Source of the DNA: Lachnospiraceae bacterium
Lineage (GTDB): Bacteria; Bacillota; Clostridia; Lachnospirales; Lachnospiraceae
Reading direction: 5' to 3'
Assembly (NCBI GenBank): GCA_024683645.1
Contig: JAIKYA010000021.1
Coordinates: 1-33,076 of the forward strand
Length of the DNA: 33,076 nt
Below, piece by piece: positions 1-7,953 of this stretch. Below the pieces are notes generated by a model. That model was not told where the DNA came from and ran no database searches. It worked only from the letters and a program-made list of their open reading frames with translations. The first letter of the stretch is position 1; each line of letters opens with the position of its first letter. Both the position numbers and the translations under genes were made by a program.

Positions 1-134
1 CGGTGTCTGAAGCGGCTGATATCAGAGCCGACAGGGTTAATGCCATAAAGAGTGCATACGAAAGCGGCTTATATAATGTGAGTGCAAATGAGTTTGCTGA
101 AAAAGTAATGTCAAATTATGCACAGACACTGTAA
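1..134 (+). CDS. flgM: FlgM anti-sigma-28 factor, C-terminal part (5' end outside window)
   Basis: The frame starting at base 3 is open from the window edge to a TAA at 132-134 and encodes 43 residues (VSEAADIRADRVNAIKSAYE... ending VMSNYAQTL). The pattern of a DIRADRVNAIKSAYESG-type helix, then a short YNV turn and an EFAEKVM helix, is the sigma-28-binding C-terminus typical of FlgM. FlgM holds the flagellar sigma factor inactive until the hook-basal body is finished and FlgM is exported. Its position directly ahead of flgN and flgK is the usual one in Clostridia and Bacillus. A strong terminator follows, so it is probably transcribed apart from flgN or with read-through. The family is recognised with good confidence even though only the tail is visible. 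Confidence 0.85.
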   Translation, partial: VSEAADIRADRVNAIKSAYESGLYNVSANEFAEKVMSNYAQTL

Positions 135-154
135 TATGATAGTAATATGAAGCT

Positions 155-195
155 AAAGTACCAGCAGGACTACCCTGCCGGTACTTTTTGTTTTA
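155..195 (+). terminator. Rho-independent terminator after flgM
   Basis: AAAGTACC (155-162) pairs with GGTACTTT (180-187). After one A-C mismatch, GCAGG (164-168) pairs with CCTGC (174-178) around a five-base loop, and a T-rich tail (TTTTTGTTTT) follows. It lies 20 bases after the flgM stop. Confidence 0.9.
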
Positions 196-217
196 TAATG
201 TTGTATAAAGAACTGAA

Positions 218-304
218 TGGTCATTACCGGGGCAAATTGTATCGTTCATCCGGGTGGTCATTACCGGGGCAAATTGTATCGTTCATCCGGGTGGTCATTA
301 CCGG
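218..304. repeat. 37-bp tandem repeat, 2.35 copies
   Basis: A 37-base unit starting TGGTCATTACCGGGG and ending GTTCATCCGGG occurs perfectly at 218-254 and 255-291. A third copy begins at 292 and leaves the pattern after 13 bases, at 304. There are no spacers. It opens a 360-base gene-free stretch (135-494) between flgM and flgN that otherwise holds the flgM terminator, the hairpin at 321-379 and the GC-rich repeat at 383-444. I see no convincing promoter in that stretch. Confidence 0.9.
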
Positions 305-320
305 CGAAGCCGGGAATGAT

Positions 321-379
321 CATTGCACGGGATGGCTTATCGGCAAGCCTGCTTGCCGGATAAGCCGTAACGTGCAATG
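321..379. repeat. Long two-part inverted repeat upstream of flgN
   Basis: CATTGCACG (321-329) pairs with CGTGCAATG (371-379). Inside it, GGCTTATCGGCAAG (334-347) pairs with CTTGCCGGATAAGCC (352-366) with one bulged base around a four-base loop. No T tract follows, so it is not a simple terminator. It could be a mobile palindromic element or an mRNA-stabilising structure ahead of flgN. Confidence 0.8.
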
Positions 380-382
380 TAC

Positions 383-444
383 CCCCGCGATCGCAGATCG
401 CGGGGCCACCCGGTGGTTAAATCGCAGATCGCGGGGCCACCCGG
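383..444. repeat. GC-rich palindrome and 24-bp direct repeat
   Basis: CCCCGCGATC (383-392) and GATCGCGGGG (396-405) form a perfect 10-bp stem with a GCA loop. A 24-base unit starting ATCGCAGATCGCGG and ending CCACCCGG is present at 390-413 and again at 421-444, a 31-base period. The second copy has lost the left arm of the palindrome. Together with 218-304 and 321-379 this makes three different repeat types in about 230 bases. Confidence 0.85.
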
Positions 445-494
445 CGGGAACGATCCGAATGACTGTACCAAACATATTTTGAGGAGGGGAAATC

Positions 495-1013
495 ATGGCA
501 AGCCTTATAGAAAGCATAGTATCTGTTCTGGAGCAGGAAAACAGCGCATATGAGAAGCTGATCGCTTTTTCTGATGAGAAGACGGGCACTATTGTAAAAG
601 GAGATCTGGAGAATCTGGACCGTATCACAGCCAGCGAACAGGAAGTGGTGGCCGGTATTCAGAAGCTGGAAAAGACCAGGATCCAGACAATGAAGGATAT
701 AGAGGAAGTGACCAACCATAAGGGCGAGGAGCTGAAACTGCCGGACCTTATAGAGATGATGAAGAACCGGCCGGCCGAAAAGGAAGCACTGGAAAAGGTT
801 CATGTAAAACTGAAGGCGACCATGGCCGAAATGAAAAAGATCAACGACCGTAACCGTGAACTCCTTGAAAACGCCATGGAAATGGTCCGCTTTGACATGA
901 ATTTGCTCCAATCCCTAAAGACAGCCCCGGAAACAGCCGATTATAATAGTAGCGCATACTCCACAGGTACCATCATGGGAAGCGGGACAAAGCGCTTTGA
1001 TACAAAACAGTGA
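495..1013 (+). CDS. flgN: FlgN flagellar export chaperone
   Basis: 172 residues, almost wholly charged helix with heptad-like spacing. The N-terminal stretch (SLIESIVSVLEQENSAYEKL, then a KTGTIVKGDLENLDRI-like segment around residues 29-46) is characteristic of FlgN. FlgN is a cytosolic chaperone that keeps the junction proteins FlgK and FlgL soluble and brings them to the flagellar export gate. The start at 495 is set by a GAGGAGGGGA ribosome binding site at 481-490. The gene lies 59 bases ahead of flgK, which encodes its expected client. The C-terminus (about residues 145-172, Ser/Thr/Gly rich) looks disordered, fitting its role in client binding. Assignment rests on sequence style plus position, since FlgN proteins diverge strongly. 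Confidence 0.85.
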   Translation: MASLIESIVSVLEQENSAYEKLIAFSDEKTGTIVKGDLENLDRITASEQEVVAGIQKLEKTRIQTMKDIEEVTNHKGEELKLPDLIEMMKNRPAEKEALEKVHVKLKATMAEMKKINDRNRELLENAMEMVRFDMNLLQSLKTAPETADYNSSAYSTGTIMGSGTKRFDTKQ

Positions 1014-1072
1014 TCTGAAAGCTGCAGGGAAGCGGCGTGATTAACGGCAGGGAAGCATAAGAGGGTAAGGAT

Positions 1073-2800
1073 ATGTCATTATTCGGGTCTTTATACTTGG
1101 GAACCTCGGGGCTTCAGTCCAGCCAGGAAGCGTTGAACGTAGTAGCCCATAACGTGACGAATACAGACACCAAGGGCTATACCAGGCAGCAGGTTTCTTA
1201 CGGAACAAGAGAATATAATACCCTGTCAACCGACACACATACCGTGGCCAGGAAACAGACCGGTCTCGGTGTTTATATAAGTGAGGTCAGACAGGTAAGA
1301 GACCGCTTTGTCGATGCCACATTCAGAAATCAGTACGGCAGACAGGGCTTTTATGACGTATCTTTCAGTGCGATAGAAGAGATAGAGGAGATACTCGGAG
1401 AGCTCGACGGACCTACCTTTGAAAATGCGCTTAACGACTTCTGGTATTCTGCAAGCGAGCTGGCCAAGGACCCCGCGAGTGAAGTGAACCAGTCCATGTT
1501 CGTGCAGTATGCCAATTCTTTTGTGGAAGCGGCACAGAATGCATATAAGGATATGGAGGACTATCAGGATAAGCTGAATTCCAGGATTGCGGGGACGGTT
1601 GACGAGATAAACTCCCTGGGCTGGAAGATTAACAAGCTGAATGAAAAGATAAGAGCCATAGAGGCAGGCGGAGTAGAAAATCCCAATGATCTGCTGGATC
1701 AGAGAAATCAGGCCCTTGATGATCTGGGCAAGCTTGCCAATATAACATATAAAAACGATTTTTACGGAAATGTCCTGGTAAAGATAGAGGGGCATGATTT
1801 CGTGCTGATGAACACCGTCAGTGAGATGGGGTATCAGGCGGAGGATGATGAAACGGTAGGGACCACCGGATTTTACAATGTATTCTGGAAGGATTCGGTA
1901 ACTGTAGAGTCCAGGGACGAGAACGGTGAACCGGTCAAATATGTCCAGGATACGGTGAGAAATAACCCCAATACCGGCCGTGTGGCAACGGGAGCGGTAT
2001 TTAACTGGGATCTGGAGATATCTTCCAAGCTGGATACCGATGTGGGAGAACTCAAAGGTCTGCTCCTCGCCAGAGGCAGCCACAGGGGGACTTTTGCCGA
2101 CCTGGGCTGGGAGACCGATACCCTCGAGCAGAAACAGGAAAAATACGACAATATCAAGGATTCCGTCATGGTCAATATCATGGCGGAGTTTGACGGACTG
2201 GTTCATAACCTCGTTACCTCGGTAAACGGGATAATCAGTGATGCGGCAAACAATCCCACTTATCCCTTTGCGGATTTCGGATATATGGCAGATGAGACGG
2301 GGACAAAGCCGCTGCAGCTTTTCCACAGGATAAGCGAGGATGATACGCTCATGGGCGAGGATATAAATGACAGCGCAACCTGGTTTTCGACCATGAACAT
2401 CGCCATCAATCAGGATCTGCTTCAGTATCCGACCCATCTGGGACTCAGGCTTCCGGACGGTTCTGAAGATGTAGCGACAGCGGAAAAACTCAGGGACGCC
2501 TTTACAAATGAGGATTACACGCTTAATCCCACCCTTACGAACAAGACTTCGCTGAAGAAGTATTATGCGAACTTTGTTGCACAGATAGCAAATTCCGGCA
2601 ATGTATATAAGAATCTGAAGGAAAATCAGGATCTTACGGTTGAAGCTGTAGAAGCGAACAGACAGGGCTCCATAGGAGTGGCAACGGATGAGGAACTTTC
2701 AAATATGATAAAGTTCCAGAATGCATACAATGCAAGCAGCCGTTTTATAAACGTGATAGACGAGTGCATGGAGCACATAATCAATACACTTGGAACCTGA
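1073..2800 (+). CDS. flgK: FlgK hook-filament junction protein, first copy
   Basis: 575 residues. The N-terminus (GTSGLQSSQEALNVVAHNVT and the following NTDTKGYTRQQV, to about residue 44) is the flagellar rod/hook family signature in its FlgK form, and the C-terminus (DEELSNMIKFQNAYNASSRF near residues 537-556, then an IDECMEHIINTL tail) is the matching terminal helix. These ends pack together in the hollow junction between hook and filament. FlgK is exported without a signal peptide and forms the first junction layer on the hook. The start follows a GGGTAAGG site at 1063-1070. Length is close to the family norm. A second, larger FlgK follows only 18 bases downstream, so the two are co-transcribed. 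Which one is the canonical junction layer cannot be told from sequence alone. Confidence 0.93.
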   Translation: MSLFGSLYLGTSGLQSSQEALNVVAHNVTNTDTKGYTRQQVSYGTREYNTLSTDTHTVARKQTGLGVYISEVRQVRDRFVDATFRNQYGRQGFYDVSFSAIEEIEEILGELDGPTFENALNDFWYSASELAKDPASEVNQSMFVQYANSFVEAAQNAYKDMEDYQDKLNSRIAGTVDEINSLGWKINKLNEKIRAIEAGGVENPNDLLDQRNQALDDLGKLANITYKNDFYGNVLVKIEGHDFVLMNTVSEMGYQAEDDETVGTTGFYNVFWKDSVTVESRDENGEPVKYVQDTVRNNPNTGRVATGAVFNWDLEISSKLDTDVGELKGLLLARGSHRGTFADLGWETDTLEQKQEKYDNIKDSVMVNIMAEFDGLVHNLVTSVNGIISDAANNPTYPFADFGYMADETGTKPLQLFHRISEDDTLMGEDINDSATWFSTMNIAINQDLLQYPTHLGLRLPDGSEDVATAEKLRDAFTNEDYTLNPTLTNKTSLKKYYANFVAQIANSGNVYKNLKENQDLTVEAVEANRQGSIGVATDEELSNMIKFQNAYNASSRFINVIDECMEHIINTLGT

Positions 2801-2818
2801 GTTTAGGAGGAATGTGAT

Positions 2819-4960
2819 ATGTCATCAACTTTTTTGGGATTAAATACGGCATATACGGGACTGCAGGCATCCAATGCAGCGCTCAATACCACGGCCAACA
2901 ATATCGCAAACATTGAGACTAAGGGATATTCCAGACAGCAGGTGACTACGCAGGCTGCGGAGGCGATAAGGTCATTTACCACTTACGGCTGTGTAGGCGC
3001 AGGTGTTGATACCCTTGCGATCGAAAGAGTCAGGGAAAACTTCTATGATCTTAAATACTGGGCTAACCAGAGCAAGCTGGGTGAGTACGAATCAAAAAGC
3101 TATTACATGTCCACCATAGAGGATTACTACAAGGATGATAAATCGATAAAGGGCTTTACCACGATCTTTAACGAGTATTACAACTCCATCGAGGAACTGT
3201 CAAAGAATCCTTCCGATGAGACCTATAAGCAGCAGATGATAGGTCAGGCAAATAACCTTGCATCCTATTTCAATGACATGTATGTAAATATGCAGAAGCT
3301 GCAGGATGATGTCAACCAGGAGATAAAGGTTGATGTTGACAGGATAAATTCCATAGCTCAGGAAGTAGCGGCCCTCAACAAGCAGATAAACGTCATAGAG
3401 ATGAACAGCGGAGCGGTCGCAAACGAACTCAGGGATCAGAGAGATCTGCTGATAGATGAGCTTGCTGAGCTGGTTGATGTGGAAACACAGGAGATCCCGG
3501 TGATAGATAATACTACGGGAAAGGATTCGGGAGGAAGCAGGTATCTCGTCAAGATCTGCGGTCAGAATCTGGTTGATGCCAACAGTTATAAAACGCTTAC
3601 CTGCGTTACAAGAGAGCTCAGCGTAAAGACAAACCAGACAGATATAGACGGGCTCTATGAAGTTTATTTTTACGGGGCTGATGACTGGACCGCTGATGAT
3701 TACAGAAGAAAGGGCGATGCCCTCAATATTTTCGGAGCATCCGCATCCGGAAAACTTGCGGGACTCTTCCAGATGAGAGACGGTAATAACGGGGAGAATT
3801 TTGAAGGCCTTCTTACCGATGTCAGGAATACGGCGGGTAAGCAGATAATAACCGTTGAAGTAGACAAAGACTATCTCATTGATATGAACAAGCTGAACCT
3901 GACACAGTCGGGCGGTATCATAAACGTGGGGAACCAGAATTATTATTTCGAGGACTGGACCTATTCGCATGAAGCGGGATCCGATAAGGCACAGTATACT
4001 TTTACACTTGATCTCGAAGCCAATAAGAGTAAGGGACAGATAACGCAGAATGCCGTGACCAACGGTGCAAAGGCTGTTGTCGGTGAGTCGGTGGCTTATC
4101 AGGGTATACCGTATTACCTGCGGCAGATGAATGAGTGGGTGAGGCTTTATTCCTCCTCAACGAACCAGATAGTGACTTCGGGCAGACTTGATGACGGTAC
4201 GGCAGGACATATACTCTTTTCGGGAAGCGGCAGGATAGACGGAAAAGACATGGATCTGGGCGGAGAGCTTCATTTCTTTGTAAACGGCAGCAGATTTGAT
4301 GTAAGGGACATACAGTCGGCAGTGAGCCACGCCTCAATGAACGGAGATACCACTTATGAGGTGACCGAAGGACTTAAACTCACCGATGCGGACGGGCTGA
4401 AATGCACGGTAAAGAGCATCAGCGGGACGGCGGTCGAGATAGAATATGAAGACGGGACCCTGGTCTCCGGCAGCATGACTGAGGAGGACGGGATGGCATA
4501 TACGGATGCGGTTCTGGGAGGCGGTACCAATTACTATATGCTGACAGCCGGTAACTTCAAAGTAACGGACGAGATGATGAAGGACGGAAACTATCTGGCT
4601 ACAAGGACGGAAGAGACAGCCACGAAGGATGGCGTGGAAAAGAACGATGTGGTGAGGGCGCTGATCGACCTGCGCAGCAATACCGACAGGATGAGCTTCA
4701 GGGGCTGCGCCGCCGGCCAGTATCTTATAACAGTACTGGGGGATGTGGCACTGAATTCCCAGAGAGCATCGAATTTCAAGGATAATTACACATATATGCA
4801 GAATTCCATACAGAATCAGAGACTTTCGATATTCGGTGTGGATAATGACGAGGAAGCGGTGAACCTGACTAAATTCCAGCAGCAGTACAATATGGCTTCC
4901 AAGATGATACAGATATTAAAGGAAGTATACGACAGGCTGATACTTCAGACAGGAGTATAA
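2819..4960 (+). CDS. flgK: FlgK-family hook-associated protein, second and larger copy
   Basis: 713 residues. The N-terminus (GLNTAYTGLQASNAALNTTA, then NIANIETKGYSRQQV) and the C-terminal helix (VNLTKFQQQYNMASKMIQIL near residue 685) are clear FlgK signatures. It is about 140 residues longer than the upstream copy and has a long beta-rich, Gly/Thr/Asp-rich middle (roughly residues 330-620) that would form extra surface domains. GGAGG at 2807-2811 precedes the ATG. The C-terminal triplet of motifs fits FlgK better than FlgE. Tandem flgK genes of different size suggest a composite junction or condition-specific junction. The two copies are clearly diverged and not a recent duplication. Confidence 0.9.
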   Translation: MSSTFLGLNTAYTGLQASNAALNTTANNIANIETKGYSRQQVTTQAAEAIRSFTTYGCVGAGVDTLAIERVRENFYDLKYWANQSKLGEYESKSYYMSTIEDYYKDDKSIKGFTTIFNEYYNSIEELSKNPSDETYKQQMIGQANNLASYFNDMYVNMQKLQDDVNQEIKVDVDRINSIAQEVAALNKQINVIEMNSGAVANELRDQRDLLIDELAELVDVETQEIPVIDNTTGKDSGGSRYLVKICGQNLVDANSYKTLTCVTRELSVKTNQTDIDGLYEVYFYGADDWTADDYRRKGDALNIFGASASGKLAGLFQMRDGNNGENFEGLLTDVRNTAGKQIITVEVDKDYLIDMNKLNLTQSGGIINVGNQNYYFEDWTYSHEAGSDKAQYTFTLDLEANKSKGQITQNAVTNGAKAVVGESVAYQGIPYYLRQMNEWVRLYSSSTNQIVTSGRLDDGTAGHILFSGSGRIDGKDMDLGGELHFFVNGSRFDVRDIQSAVSHASMNGDTTYEVTEGLKLTDADGLKCTVKSISGTAVEIEYEDGTLVSGSMTEEDGMAYTDAVLGGGTNYYMLTAGNFKVTDEMMKDGNYLATRTEETATKDGVEKNDVVRALIDLRSNTDRMSFRGCAAGQYLITVLGDVALNSQRASNFKDNYTYMQNSIQNQRLSIFGVDNDEEAVNLTKFQQQYNMASKMIQILKEVYDRLILQTGV

Positions 4961-4974
4961 ACGGAGGGGCCGAT

Positions 4975-6477
4975 ATGAGAATAACAAATAAAGTAATGCA
5001 GAACAATTCCCTGAAGAATATCAACAATAATAAGGTGCTTCAGGATGAACTGAATACCCAGCTCGCTACAGGCAAAAAGATAGCAAGGCCTTCCGATGAT
5101 CCCGTGGTAGCTATCAGGGCGCTGAGACTCCGGACGGATGTGAGCCAGGTAAACCAGTATTATGAGAAGAACATACCGGATGCGAAATCCTGGCTGGCCC
5201 TCACCGAAAGCTCGATACAGACCACTGTATCTGTTGTAAAGGATATTGTGGAGCAGTGCGAGAAGGGGTCTTCGGACCAGCTGACCACATCAGACAGAAA
5301 AACCATCATTGATTCGCTGAAGGCTTTAAGGGACGAGATATACAAGACAGGCGATTCGGATTATGCGGGAAGATACGTATTTACCGGGTACAGGACCGAC
5401 ACATCCCTTTCTTTCGGCAAGGTTACTTCGCAGCCTTATTCCATAACGGAAGGCTTTGATCTTGAAGACCTTCAGGAGATGCCGTATTTAAAGACCGCGG
5501 ATCTGATGAAGATCACGGAGACCAATTATGATACCGTAACAGCGCAGGAGAATGATATAGAGGAACTCAAGTATTACAGGTTCCGCCTCTCCTACGGGAA
5601 TCTTGATGATACGGTTCCGAGTCTTACATACAGAAAAGACGGAACGGATTATGCGATTCAGCCCGTTATACAGACGGATAAGGAAGCGGCTTATACCGCA
5701 GCGGCGTCCGATCCGGATGCGCTCTTCCTTATACCGGATACGGGAGAGCTGGTGATGGGAAAGAATATCTATGAGGATATCAACAGTTCCAAGGAAAAGA
5801 TGCATATCACCTATTCCAAGACGAACTGGGCATCCACGGATCTGCGGCCCGAGCATTACTTCTACTGCGAATCGCCGGATGCAAAGGGAAACATGATAAA
5901 GTACAACCCCGATTACCTTACCAATGATACGGTATCACCGGATCAGGAGATATCATATCAGGTAGGCTTTGATCAGGCGGTACAGGTGAACACCTATGCT
6001 TCAGATATCTACAAGCATGATATAGGCAGGGATGTGGATGAGATAACAGCTCTTGCGGAAAAACTGAACAGTGCCGAGGAACTTGCTAAAAAGCTTGAGG
6101 GAATGAAGAAGGAACCTGATAAATATCCCGATGCTTCGGGAAATCTGGCAGCTGAGTATGATGCGGCCAAAAAGGCGGTGACTTTCCTGAAAGATGAGCT
6201 CCAGAAGCGTTTCAGCAACTATATAAGCCGCAGCCAGGGCTATATGAACAACGCTAACGAAGAACTGACCAAGGTCGGAAACAGGGCGAAGAGGGTTGAA
6301 CTGGCAGAAAACAGGCTGGCTGAACAGCAGGTGACCTTTAAGACACTTCAGTCCGAAAACGAAGATGTGGATGCGACCGAGGCGGCAGTGCAGCTGTCAA
6401 GCGCAAGTGTTTCTTATGAGGCAGCGCTTATGGCAACAGGAAAGATGATACAGACCACACTGCTAAACTACTTGTAA
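4975..6477 (+). CDS. flgL: FlgL hook-filament junction protein, enlarged
   Basis: 500 residues. Residues 1-45 (MRITNKVMQNNSLKNINNNK, then LNTQLATGKKIARPSDDPV at about 26-44) are the FlgL/flagellin-type N-terminal coiled coil, and the C-terminus (AAVQLSSASVSYEAALMATG, ending TLLNYL) is its partner helix. FlgL forms the second junction layer, onto which flagellin polymerises. Typical FlgL is about 300 residues, so this copy carries some 200 extra residues between about 130 and 400, likely surface-exposed. It starts 14 bases after flgK with an ACGGAGGGG site. The last bases of the gene (TTGTAA) overlap a candidate -35 box for fliW. Confidence 0.92.
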   Translation: MRITNKVMQNNSLKNINNNKVLQDELNTQLATGKKIARPSDDPVVAIRALRLRTDVSQVNQYYEKNIPDAKSWLALTESSIQTTVSVVKDIVEQCEKGSSDQLTTSDRKTIIDSLKALRDEIYKTGDSDYAGRYVFTGYRTDTSLSFGKVTSQPYSITEGFDLEDLQEMPYLKTADLMKITETNYDTVTAQENDIEELKYYRFRLSYGNLDDTVPSLTYRKDGTDYAIQPVIQTDKEAAYTAAASDPDALFLIPDTGELVMGKNIYEDINSSKEKMHITYSKTNWASTDLRPEHYFYCESPDAKGNMIKYNPDYLTNDTVSPDQEISYQVGFDQAVQVNTYASDIYKHDIGRDVDEITALAEKLNSAEELAKKLEGMKKEPDKYPDASGNLAAEYDAAKKAVTFLKDELQKRFSNYISRSQGYMNNANEELTKVGNRAKRVELAENRLAEQQVTFKTLQSENEDVDATEAAVQLSSASVSYEAALMATGKMIQTTLLNYL

Positions 6478-6500
6478 ATACTGCACTGCGGGTGTATAAT
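6472..6500 (+). promoter_or_regulatory. Candidate sigma-A promoter for fliW-csrA
   Basis: TTGTAA (6472-6477, including the flgL stop) is followed after exactly 17 bases by TATAAT (6495-6500), 48 bases ahead of the fliW ATG. It would allow fliW-csrA to be made apart from the upstream operon. CACTGC/GCAGTG can also pair across this region. Confidence 0.45.
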
Positions 6501-6548
6501 CATAGGCAGTGGGGCAACATACTATATTATGTAATGAGGAGGTAGGTT

Positions 6549-6995
6549 ATGGTTATCAAAACCAGGATTTTCGGTGAGGTTACGATCGATGACAGCAAGA
6601 TGATCCATTTTCCCGGCGGTATAGTCGGATTCCCGGATCTTAAGGATTTTGCACTGATACACGACGCAGAGCAGGGCAATCAGGCGGGTATCAGATGGAT
6701 GCAGTCCGTTCAGGAACCGGAATTTGCCATGCCTGTGGTGGATCCGCTTGTAGCAAAGGAAGATTATAATCCGGTAGTGGATGATGAGCTTCTTAAGGTA
6801 ATAGGCGAAAGCGAGGATATGCTGGTGCTGGTCACCATCACGGTTCCTTCCGACCTGACCAAGATGAGCGTTAATCTGAAGGCGCCCATTGTTGTAAATG
6901 TGGAAGAAAGAAAAGCCTGCCAGGTAGTACTGGAGGAGGATTATCCCGTTAAATTCTATATCTATGATATCTTAAAGAGCAGGAAAGAATCTTAA
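6549..6995 (+). CDS. fliW: FliW flagellar assembly factor
   Basis: 148 residues, normal length for FliW. The N-terminus (VIKTRIFGEVTIDDSKMIHF, then PGGIVGFPDLKDFALI, residues 21-36) is the family signature. In Bacillus subtilis FliW binds cytosolic flagellin. When flagellin is exported, FliW is freed and binds CsrA, lifting CsrA repression of flagellin translation. The gene has a GAGGAGGTAGG site just upstream of the ATG and lies 19 bases before csrA, the usual partner arrangement. The two flagellin genes downstream in this window are the expected targets of the pair. Confidence 0.95.
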   Translation: MVIKTRIFGEVTIDDSKMIHFPGGIVGFPDLKDFALIHDAEQGNQAGIRWMQSVQEPEFAMPVVDPLVAKEDYNPVVDDELLKVIGESEDMLVLVTITVPSDLTKMSVNLKAPIVVNVEERKACQVVLEEDYPVKFYIYDILKSRKES

Positions 6996-7014
6996 AAGTT
7001 AGAGAGGTGATACC

Positions 7015-7236
7015 ATGCTGGCATTATCCAGGAAAAGAGGCGAGGCGCTGGTCATAAACAACAATATCGAGATCACGATCCTTGATGTCAAGGGTGACCA
7101 GATAAAGATAGGGATAAATGCTCCCAAGGAGATACCCGTATACAGAAAAGAAGTATATGAGCAGATACAGCAGTCCAACAGGGAGGCTATGACAAAACAG
7201 ACGCCTGAGGCACTTAACAATCTGTTTAAAGAGTAA
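7015..7236 (+). CDS. csrA: CsrA translational regulator
   Basis: 73 residues beginning MLALSRKRGEALVINNNIEI, with DQIKIGINAPKEIPVYRKEV in the middle. This matches the small dimeric RNA-binding CsrA fold, including the conserved LSRK near the N-terminus and the IGI.AP motif. The C-terminal tail (residues 50-73) is helical and longer than in enterobacterial CsrA, as is usual for FliW-controlled CsrA, where the tail contacts FliW. CsrA binds GGA in RNA hairpin loops and blocks ribosome binding on flagellin mRNA. The start is fixed by an AGAGAGGTGAT site. A strong terminator follows seven bases after the stop. Confidence 0.96.
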   Translation: MLALSRKRGEALVINNNIEITILDVKGDQIKIGINAPKEIPVYRKEVYEQIQQSNREAMTKQTPEALNNLFKE

Positions 7237-7242
7237 ATCCGG

Positions 7243-7268
7243 CTGCGGTGGACTCCACCGCAGTTTTT
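7243..7268 (+). terminator. Rho-independent terminator after csrA
   Basis: CTGCGGTGGA (7243-7252) and TCCACCGCAG (7254-7263) are perfectly complementary and are followed by five T. It closes the fliW-csrA unit. Confidence 0.9.
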
Positions 7269-7386
7269 CGACCCAAAACGTGTACCGTTTTGGGTCGAAA
7301 ACCCTCCGGGAGGATGCGCACTCGCGCGAGGGGAAGTTGTTGCTTCGCAACCGCGCTCGGCGCAGGCATTTCGCAAGCGAAATGCC
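7265..7386. repeat. Cluster of four palindromes between csrA and flaG
   Basis: Four palindromes follow the terminator. TTTTCGACCCAAAACG (7265-7280) pairs perfectly with 7286-7301 (16 bp, 5-base loop). CTCGCGCGAG (7321-7330) is a perfect palindrome. GTTGC/GCAAC (7339-7343/7347-7351) form a small hairpin. GGCATTTCGC (7365-7374) pairs perfectly with GCGAAATGCC (7377-7386), followed by ATTTTAAAAAAAT. The 16-bp hairpin shares its T tract with the csrA terminator. The structure resembles intergenic palindromic elements, but I cannot name a family. Confidence 0.85.
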
Positions 7387-7411
7387 ATTTTAAAAAAATA
7401 TTGAAATGTGC

Positions 7412-7439
7412 TAAAGTATTTATTAAACCATGACGATAA
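7412..7439 (+). promoter_or_regulatory. Sigma-28 type promoter of the flaG-fliD-fliS operon
   Basis: TAAA (7412-7415) is separated by 18 bases from CGATAA (7434-7439). The Bacillus sigma-D consensus is TAAA-N15-GCCGATAT, equal to 17 bases between TAAA and CGAT, so this is one base longer. The same GCTAAAGT start and GACGATA ending recur upstream of the second flagellin. A TATAAT also lies at 7451-7456. Confidence 0.7.
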
Positions 7440-7460
7440 TAAGAGTGACGTATAATATAA

Positions 7461-7498
7461 GTGGCTGCGGACCACAGGGGTTTGTCACACGGAGGTGA
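7461..7498 (+). promoter_or_regulatory. flaG leader: hairpin with GGA in the loop, then a perfect Shine-Dalgarno
   Basis: GTGG (7461-7464) pairs with CCAC (7472-7475), leaving loop CTGCGGA with GGA at 7469-7471. The GGAGGTGATC ribosome binding site (7491-7500) holds a second GGA. This matches the two-site layout of CsrA targets, but the stem is only 4 bp. The ribosome binding site decides for the ATG at 7504 over the in-frame GTG at 7495. Confidence 0.4.
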
Positions 7499-7503
7499 TC
7501 AAA

Positions 7504-7941
7504 ATGGCAATAGAACCTATCAGTTCGGCAATGGCATATTCGGCACAGCCGACAGTAAGAACGGAAACTGCGCAGAATACCTCAAACGAGACCACGGAAG
7601 GGAAGGTATCTGATCTTAATGCGCCTCAGGTAGATGCCGAGACGCTTTCGGTATCGAAAGCCCAGACCGAGGGAGATGAAAACGGGGAGTCAAGGGGACA
7701 GCAGCAACAGCAGGCCCCTATGAATGACGATACGATCAAAAAGGCGCTTGAGGAACTGACAAAGAAACAGGCGAATTTCATTTCTGAATTCGGGATCCAT
7801 GAGAAGACCAACAGGATCACGGTCAAGATAGTGGATAAGGATACAAAGGAAGTAATAAAAGAGCTTCCGCCCGAAAAGATGCTTGATATGATCGCGAAGG
7901 TCTGGGAATATGCCGGACTCTTTGTGGATGAAAAACGATAA
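7504..7941 (+). CDS. flaG: FlaG family flagellar protein
   Basis: 145 residues. The C-terminal half (from about residue 75: KKALEELTKKQANFISEFGI, then EKTNRITVKIVDKDTKEVIK and ELPPEKMLDMIAKVWEYAG) is the FlaG domain. The N-terminal 75 residues are Ser/Thr/Gln-rich and low complexity, with a QQQQQ run near residue 68. FlaG proteins sit next to fliD in many bacteria and influence filament length, though their mechanism is poorly known. The gene is first in a sigma-28 operon, 12 bases ahead of fliD. I chose ATG 7504 because the GTG at 7495 lies inside the ribosome binding site. Confidence 0.9.
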   Translation: MAIEPISSAMAYSAQPTVRTETAQNTSNETTEGKVSDLNAPQVDAETLSVSKAQTEGDENGESRGQQQQQAPMNDDTIKKALEELTKKQANFISEFGIHEKTNRITVKIVDKDTKEVIKELPPEKMLDMIAKVWEYAGLFVDEKR

Positions 7942-7953
7942 GGAGGTGAGGAT

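Noticed and set aside
218..304. Possible CRISPR array
   Set aside because: The 37-bp units are directly adjacent with no spacers, there are only 2.35 copies, and no cas gene is nearby.
147..482. 111-residue plus-strand open frame upstream of flgN
   Set aside because: It begins before the flgM terminator and runs through the tandem repeats and palindromes. It has no ribosome binding site and reads as a repeat artefact.
1226..2437. 403-residue minus-strand open frame
   Set aside because: It is the antisense of flgK, with no domain, no ribosome binding site and Ile/Leu-rich nonsense composition.
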